Assembly (NCBI GenBank): GCA_021792595.1
Contig: JAJYUI010000004.1
Coordinates: forward strand, 1 to 36,610
Direction of reading: 5' to 3'
From: Thermoplasmata archaeon
GTDB taxonomy: Archaea; Thermoplasmatota; Thermoplasmata; Thermoplasmatales; Thermoplasmataceae
DNA length: 36,610 nucleotides
Numbering within the stretch: position 1 is the stretch's first letter; each line of letters opens with the position of its first letter. Of the stretch, positions 32,748 to 36,610 are shown in pieces. The translations under genes were made by a program, and so were the position numbers. The notes under the pieces are model-generated. The model searched no databases. It had not been told where the DNA came from and was given only the letters and a program-made list of their open reading frames with translations.

Positions 32748-33031
32748 GCTTCCACCTCAACAAGCTCGAATTTCTTTGCTCTCTGGGTCGGAGAAGTCAC
32801 GGCTCTCTTGCATGTCACGCACCTGTACCGTATTGACACCCTCTTTGTCGGCTTCTCCCTGCCCTCATATCTTGGCCTGGGAAAACCACCGAAACCACTT
32901 GTCACCCTTCTGAACCTTCTCTGTCCAGCCTTAAGCTCGCTAGCCTTCTTCTTTCTCACCCTCTCGACTTCGTGGTCGGTGTGTTTCATACACTTCGGGC
33001 AGTACATCTTAACCATTTTTGGAAGCTTCAC
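32744..33031 (-). CDS. rpl44e: Ribosomal protein eL44
   Basis: This large-subunit zinc-finger protein is 95 residues here. MKLPKMVKMYCPKCMKHTDHEVE and the later YRCVTCKRA hold the four metal cysteines. The middle has GQRRFRRVTSGFGGFPRP and EGREKPTKRVSIRY, all typical. The start is GTG 33031, which gives the family N-terminus K-[ML]-P-K; the ATG five codons later is less fitting. It is the first gene of the translation operon. A TATA-like element near 33119-33113 (minus) would leave a leader of about 60 nt. Confidence 0.95.
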   Translation of the reverse strand: MKLPKMVKMYCPKCMKHTDHEVERVRKKKASELKAGQRRFRRVTSGFGGFPRPRYEGREKPTKRVSIRYRCVTCKRAVTSPTQRAKKFELVEVEA

Positions 33032-33126
33032 GTCTCAGTTCACCATCTCTCTCCGGGTATCAGGACATTCAAGAGATTGTCTGGCTGTCCCTCTACCTGA
33101 GTCTGCGTCGGTGGTTATATGGATGA

Positions 33127-33147
33127 CAGATATAAGTTTTGTATCTG
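33127..33147. repeat. Inverted repeat between the eL44 operon and the Nramp gene
   Basis: CAGATA (33127-33132), a 9-nt spacer and TATCTG (33142-33147) form a perfect 6-bp inverted repeat in the 275-bp region between two divergent genes. The spacer begins TAAGTTTT. It could be an operator or hairpin; its role is unknown. Confidence 0.35.
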
Positions 33148-33205
33148 AACCCCGATCCAACGCATTCATTTATTTTGCATGTAAGGTCATTGCAACTGAA
33201 GTTTT

Positions 33206-33221
33206 TTTAGGTGCACCGAAA
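33206..33221. promoter_or_regulatory. Candidate metal-repressor site upstream of the Nramp gene
   Basis: TTTAGGTGCACCGAAA matches its reverse complement at 14 of 16 positions, with the core GGTGCACC perfect. It lies 85 bp before the ATG and about 30-40 bp after a TATA-like CATTTATTTT near 33167-33176, so it would sit at or just after the transcript start. It closely matches the two sites before the ZIP gene. Confidence 0.55.
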
Positions 33222-33305
33222 TTACCTGCAGAGATAATTGTACCTGACTCTTGTTTGTAAGGTGGAAGCTTCTTTTGCGGAAGCCCTGGAGGCGGCACAG
33301 ATCTC

Positions 33306-34514
33306 ATGAAGTATCCATTCTTCAAGTCTTTCGGCCCTGCGTGGATTGTGATGATCGCTGACGTGGATGTGGCGTCCATCGTGACAGGCATACAGTCAGG
33401 AGTCTCCTTCGGGTATCACCTGATATTCATCGAGATCATCCTGACAGTTCCACTCGCAGTCATCCAATATGTTTCAGGCACTGTTGCCATACATACAGGC
33501 AAGGGAATTGCGGAGAACATAAGGACTGGATGGGGGAAACAATATGCTTACGCTTCCGCACTTCCAATGGCCGTTACCGACTTCCTATCATATGCAGCAG
33601 AATATTCTGGCATAGCCATTGGTTTCGAGCTGCTGGGAATGAGTCCTGTTCTCGGGATATTGCTGGCGTTCATTTTCCACAACATGGTGATCCTGTCAAG
33701 ACGGTTTGAGAGGGTTGAATTCCCCCTCATCTTGATCAGCTTTGTCCTGGTGGCAACATTTGCGGTAATTGCCTTCGCCTCAAGGCCTGATCCTTCCCTT
33801 ATTGTATCCCATGGACTTACGCCGATACAGCCATACGGAAACCATTCCTACCTCTATCTTGCGGTGGCAAACATAGGAGCAGTAGTGATGCCATGGATGA
33901 TCTTCTACCAGGCTGGGGCAAACGTTGAAAAATCCGTCAGGAGTGATCATTCAAGGGTTCACAGACTGGAAACAATCATAGGAGCCCTCGTCAGTGAACT
34001 CATAATGTGCGCCATAATCGTTGCAGCCGCCGGCCTCTCAATAAGGGACGGTTCCAGCGTTGAAGGGATACTCGCTGCCTTTGGCACGCTTGGTTCCGGT
34101 TACCAAGTACTTATGGCAATCGGGTTCATCTCTGCAGGTTTCCTTGCACTTGTTGTCATATCACTGTCGTCCGCGTGGGGAGTCTGTGAGGCAGCAGGGA
34201 TCAAGTTCAGGTTCTCCAGCAGGATTTCCGAAAGAAAGGGGTTCTACCTAATATTCCTCCTGGAGAGCTTTCCTGCAATGCTGCTCAGCCTCTATTCATC
34301 TTCAGATCTCATTACCCTTCTAATCAGCCTCATGGTGATTTACGTTGTGGTTGACATTCCCGTGCTGACAATGGTCGGGCTCATCGCGAGAAGAAACAGG
34401 ATCGTCGAGAAGGGACTCTTGTCAAGAACCACGATCTCTCTCTACTGGATTTTCTTCATGGCCATAGAACTGACGGGTTTTTACAGCATTTCAGTGAATG
34501 GAATACAGCTTTGA
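33306..34514 (+). CDS. Nramp (SLC11)-family divalent metal transporter, altered site motifs
   Basis: The product would carry Mn2+, Fe2+ or another divalent ion across the membrane with protons. The 402-residue protein has about eleven helices and the Nramp layout. The usual DPGN of helix 1 reads DVAS (Asp 21 to Ser 24, in MIADVDVASIVTG). The usual MPHN of helix 6 reads MPWM (195-198, in AVVMPWMIFYQAG). The first Asp and the helix-6 Met ligand are kept, while the helix-1 Asn and helix-6 His are not, so metal preference may differ from classic Mn/Fe importers. GGAGG (33288-33292) lies 13 nt before the ATG, and a putative repressor site lies further upstream. Family call is good; substrate unknown. 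Confidence 0.82.
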   Translation: MKYPFFKSFGPAWIVMIADVDVASIVTGIQSGVSFGYHLIFIEIILTVPLAVIQYVSGTVAIHTGKGIAENIRTGWGKQYAYASALPMAVTDFLSYAAEYSGIAIGFELLGMSPVLGILLAFIFHNMVILSRRFERVEFPLILISFVLVATFAVIAFASRPDPSLIVSHGLTPIQPYGNHSYLYLAVANIGAVVMPWMIFYQAGANVEKSVRSDHSRVHRLETIIGALVSELIMCAIIVAAAGLSIRDGSSVEGILAAFGTLGSGYQVLMAIGFISAGFLALVVISLSSAWGVCEAAGIKFRFSSRISERKGFYLIFLLESFPAMLLSLYSSSDLITLLISLMVIYVVVDIPVLTMVGLIARRNRIVEKGLLSRTTISLYWIFFMAIELTGFYSISVNGIQL

Positions 34515-34619
34515 AGCCTTGAGCCCCGCATCTTGTATGACGGAGTTGTGCTCACCCCATTGCCTGGTTTCTGCCGGGAGTGAGTTGTGAACTTGTCAGC
34601 ACTCATGGATATGCAGGCA

Positions 34620-34630
34620 AAATTATATTT
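34620..34630 (+). promoter_or_regulatory. TATA-like box for gdh-folD
   Basis: AAATTATATTT is centred about 27 bp before the ATG at 34652, supporting a leaderless transcript and that start. The frame is open 72 nt further upstream, but that part would lie before the promoter. Confidence 0.55.
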
Positions 34631-34651
34631 CTCATAGGAGAATTTGAACCC

Positions 34652-35728
34652 ATGACTGGAGTCAATGCAATAACAACAAAGGCACCTTCGGGAGGAGTGG
34701 AATACAGGAAGGTGGACATTGAAGAAAGCGGGCCTTTAGAACTAAGCCCAATATACACTGGGATATGCGGGACAGACAAGGGAATGGCAACAGGAAGGCT
34801 GGATTTTGCGTATAACCCCGATGGTCAGGATTTCATTGTGATGGGACACGAATCAATATGCACCGTGAAGAGTGCTGACAGTGGCACCGGGTTTCACCCC
34901 GGAGACCTGGTGGTGCCGGTGGTCAGGAGACCTGGCGGATGTATCAACTGCCTGGCCGGTAGGCAGGACAATTGCTCGGATGGAGACAAGCATGAAGCTG
35001 GAATAACCGGGAAGAATGGATTCATGAGGGAGACCTTTTACGACGTCCCTGAATATCTTGTAAGGATAAAGGATAGCGCACTTCGGGAGGTTGGAGTTCT
35101 CACTGAGCCTCTGAAGAACGTGGTGAAGGTATTTGAGGTGGTGGAAACAGTTTCCAGGAGGTCCATTTACACGTCGAGGGATTCCACCTACAGCGGAAAG
35201 AAGGCATATGTTGTCGGCACCGGTGCTGAAGGCTTCCTGTTCGCCATGATGGCAAGTGAGTACGGGTTTGATACAAGGATACTCAACAGGCACCCAGTTG
35301 AGGAGAACCGGCTGAAGATATGCGATGCATTCGGGCTCACCTTTACGGACTACTCGACTGGATCCATCGATGAGAGCGTTGACCTACTCATTGACACCAG
35401 CGGTGATCCTGGAACATTCCTGAACTTCATGAGGAAGATGAATTACAACTCAATCGGCATCATGTTCGGAACTAATGGAAAGGCACCAGCCGCTGAACTC
35501 ACTGGATCGGACATAGACAGGATAGTGGAGAGAAACATAACTCTTGCAGGATCTGTGGATGCGGCGAAGATTCATTATGAAAAGGCAGTCTCCTATCTTT
35601 CCAGATGGAATTCCGTGAACGCATCGGCTCTTGCCTCGCTTATCACTTCGAAACGCGACCCGTCAGAGACTTCACTGTTCACCGAAAGGGACCCCAATTC
35701 CATCAAGACCGTCATAAAGTGGACATGA
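34652..35728 (+). CDS. gdh: Glucose 1-dehydrogenase (Thermoplasma type, zinc-dependent)
   Basis: The product would oxidise glucose (and often galactose) to the lactone with NAD(P)+, the first step of the non-phosphorylated or semi-phosphorylated Entner-Doudoroff route in archaea. It is a 358-residue MDR-family protein that strongly resembles the Thermoplasma enzyme. IYTGICGTDKG holds catalytic-zinc Cys 39, VMGHES holds His 66 and Glu 67, and VVRRPGGCINC with RQDNCS holds structural cysteines 97, 100 and 108. HEAGITGKNGFMRE and VLTEPLKNVVKVFE follow, then the nucleotide fold VVGTGAEGFLF, and ITLAGSVDAAKIHYEKA ends the core. ATG 34652 is set by the TATA-like box and family length. folD follows after 4 nt; the pairing suggests shared transcription, not a shared pathway. 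Confidence 0.93.
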   Translation: MTGVNAITTKAPSGGVEYRKVDIEESGPLELSPIYTGICGTDKGMATGRLDFAYNPDGQDFIVMGHESICTVKSADSGTGFHPGDLVVPVVRRPGGCINCLAGRQDNCSDGDKHEAGITGKNGFMRETFYDVPEYLVRIKDSALREVGVLTEPLKNVVKVFEVVETVSRRSIYTSRDSTYSGKKAYVVGTGAEGFLFAMMASEYGFDTRILNRHPVEENRLKICDAFGLTFTDYSTGSIDESVDLLIDTSGDPGTFLNFMRKMNYNSIGIMFGTNGKAPAAELTGSDIDRIVERNITLAGSVDAAKIHYEKAVSYLSRWNSVNASALASLITSKRDPSETSLFTERDPNSIKTVIKWT

Positions 35729-35732
35729 TCGT

Positions 35733-36581
35733 ATGGAGATAATTGACTGCAGATCCATAGCAGGCGGAATTTCCAGCAATCTCAAGGAGGAATTCGACAA
35801 GCTGTCCGATCGGTTGGGAAGACCCCCGGTTCTTGCCGTGGTCACCGACGGTGATTCGAAAGAATCTGCCTCTTACCTGCGTTCAAGGAAGAAGTCAGCC
35901 GAAAAACTTGGGATTGTGGTGAGGGACATAACCTATGGATCAGGGAGCACCAAGAAAGAAATCCTTGAGATAGTAAGGAAGTCTTCCTCATCAAGCGAAG
36001 TTGATGGAGTCATGGTGTCGTTTCCCCTCCCATTCCCTGAACTTACCAGCGAGGTGGCCGATGTTATCCCCTGGAATAAGGACGTGGACTGCATTAATCC
36101 ACGGAACCATGGACTTATCATGGAGAACAGGGAATTTGTGGCCCCTGCAACAGCAATGTCTGTCATGAAGATCATTGAGAGTGAGGGGGTGAGGCAGGGA
36201 AGCACAGTTGCAGTGGTCAACCGCTCTGTTGTCATAGGCAGGCCACTCGCAATGATGCTCCTGAACCGTAACTATACCCCAATCGTTTGCCATACCAAAA
36301 CCGTCGACCTCAAGGGCGTGACACAAAGGGCAGACGTGGTGGTGGTAGGTGCCGGGAAAGCCAGGCTCGTTGACGCTTCATGGATCTCGGAAGGCACCAC
36401 AGTTATTGATGCAGGAATCAATGTGGTGGATGGCCATGTTGTCGGTGACGTGGATCAGGAATCGATGAGTTCCATTTCAGGAAGAATGACTTCCGTTCCT
36501 GGGGGAGTTGGCCCTGTCACGACCCAGATGCTTTTTTCCAATCTCCTCAAGTGCGCAGAGTCACAACTTGGGAACAGATGA
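35733..36581 (+). CDS. folD: Methylene-tetrahydrofolate dehydrogenase / cyclohydrolase
   Basis: FolD converts methylene-THF to methenyl-THF and then to formyl-THF, supplying one-carbon units. The 282-residue product has SYLRSRKKSAEKLGI (Tyr and Lys of the active site). MVSFPLPFP stands where most FolDs have QLPLP, and NKDVDCINPRNHGLI stands at the substrate site. The nucleotide-binding NRSVVIGRPLAMMLLNRNYTPIVCHTKT and the end motif PGGVGPVTTQMLFSN follow. The length is normal. The QLPLP-type segment differs (FPLPFP), which may reflect a modified folate. mptD at 5493 acts earlier in pterin synthesis. Bases 36582-36610 after the stop hold nothing I can name. Confidence 0.93.
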   Translation: MEIIDCRSIAGGISSNLKEEFDKLSDRLGRPPVLAVVTDGDSKESASYLRSRKKSAEKLGIVVRDITYGSGSTKKEILEIVRKSSSSSEVDGVMVSFPLPFPELTSEVADVIPWNKDVDCINPRNHGLIMENREFVAPATAMSVMKIIESEGVRQGSTVAVVNRSVVIGRPLAMMLLNRNYTPIVCHTKTVDLKGVTQRADVVVVGAGKARLVDASWISEGTTVIDAGINVVDGHVVGDVDQESMSSISGRMTSVPGGVGPVTTQMLFSNLLKCAESQLGNR

Positions 36582-36610
36582 AACAAATCTCTTATGGCCC
36601 TATCATGACG

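Noticed and set aside
1-36610. tRNA genes or CRISPR arrays
   Set aside because: I read the intergenic stretches for T-loop and anticodon patterns and for regularly spaced repeats and found none. This was by eye, so a divergent or intron-bearing tRNA could be missed.

Overview
The window looks like chromosomal DNA of an archaeon of the order Thermoplasmatales (Thermoplasmatota), of moderate G+C. The evidence is: archaeal-only enzymes (topoisomerase VI A and B, GGGP synthase and its UbiA-type partner, Trm1, TrmY, Nop10, aIF2-alpha, eL44, eS27); a glucose dehydrogenase that closely resembles, from memory, the Thermoplasma enzyme; many genes with a TATA-like box about 25 nt before the start codon (leaderless transcription); frequent GTG and TTG starts; and dense 4-nt or longer gene overlaps. 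I cannot assign a species. I saw no rRNA, tRNA or CRISPR array.

Layout. 1-485: 5' part of an IS transposase, cut by the window edge. 767-1330: trmY. About 500 bp without a recognisable gene follow. 1875-5117: a tight four-gene cassette that reads as a minimal type IV secretion or DNA-transfer machine. It has a VirB2-like two-helix pilin, a polytopic VirB6/CedA-like protein, a VirB3-like plus VirB4 N-domain protein, and a VirB4/CedB/HerA-type ATPase. No relaxase or coupling protein accompanies it, so it resembles the Ced/Ted DNA-import systems known from Thermoproteota. This is the most unusual part of the window. 5098-9031: a small membrane protein, MptD, a THEP1-like protein with a damaged P-loop, Trm1, and the two ether-lipid prenyltransferases. 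9130-16177: purS-purL, an acidic microprotein, an Lhr-type helicase, a Toprim protein and RNase Z. 16261-21334: carA-carB and a zinc-ribbon membrane protein. carA appears to start at CTG.

21344-23942 (minus): a DUF998 protein, a dUTPase-like protein and an NCS1 permease. 24057-26142: otsA-otsB for trehalose synthesis. 26122-29860 (minus): a nitrilase-family hydrolase downstream of top6A and top6B. 29999-30856: a ZIP metal transporter. 30875-33031 (minus): the translation operon eL44, eS27, aIF2-alpha, Nop10, PAC2-family chaperone. 33306-34514: an Nramp-family transporter with altered metal-site motifs. 34652-36581: glucose dehydrogenase and FolD.

Genes working together. Most neighbours form short pathway operons: folate/pterin and tRNA modification, archaeal lipids, purine and pyrimidine/arginine synthesis, trehalose, topoisomerase VI and translation. 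The two metal transporters, about 3.3 kb apart, share a near-palindromic motif (TTT[A/C]GGnnCACC[T/G]AA) in their upstream regions. This suggests that one metal-responsive repressor of the DtxR/IdeR type controls both.
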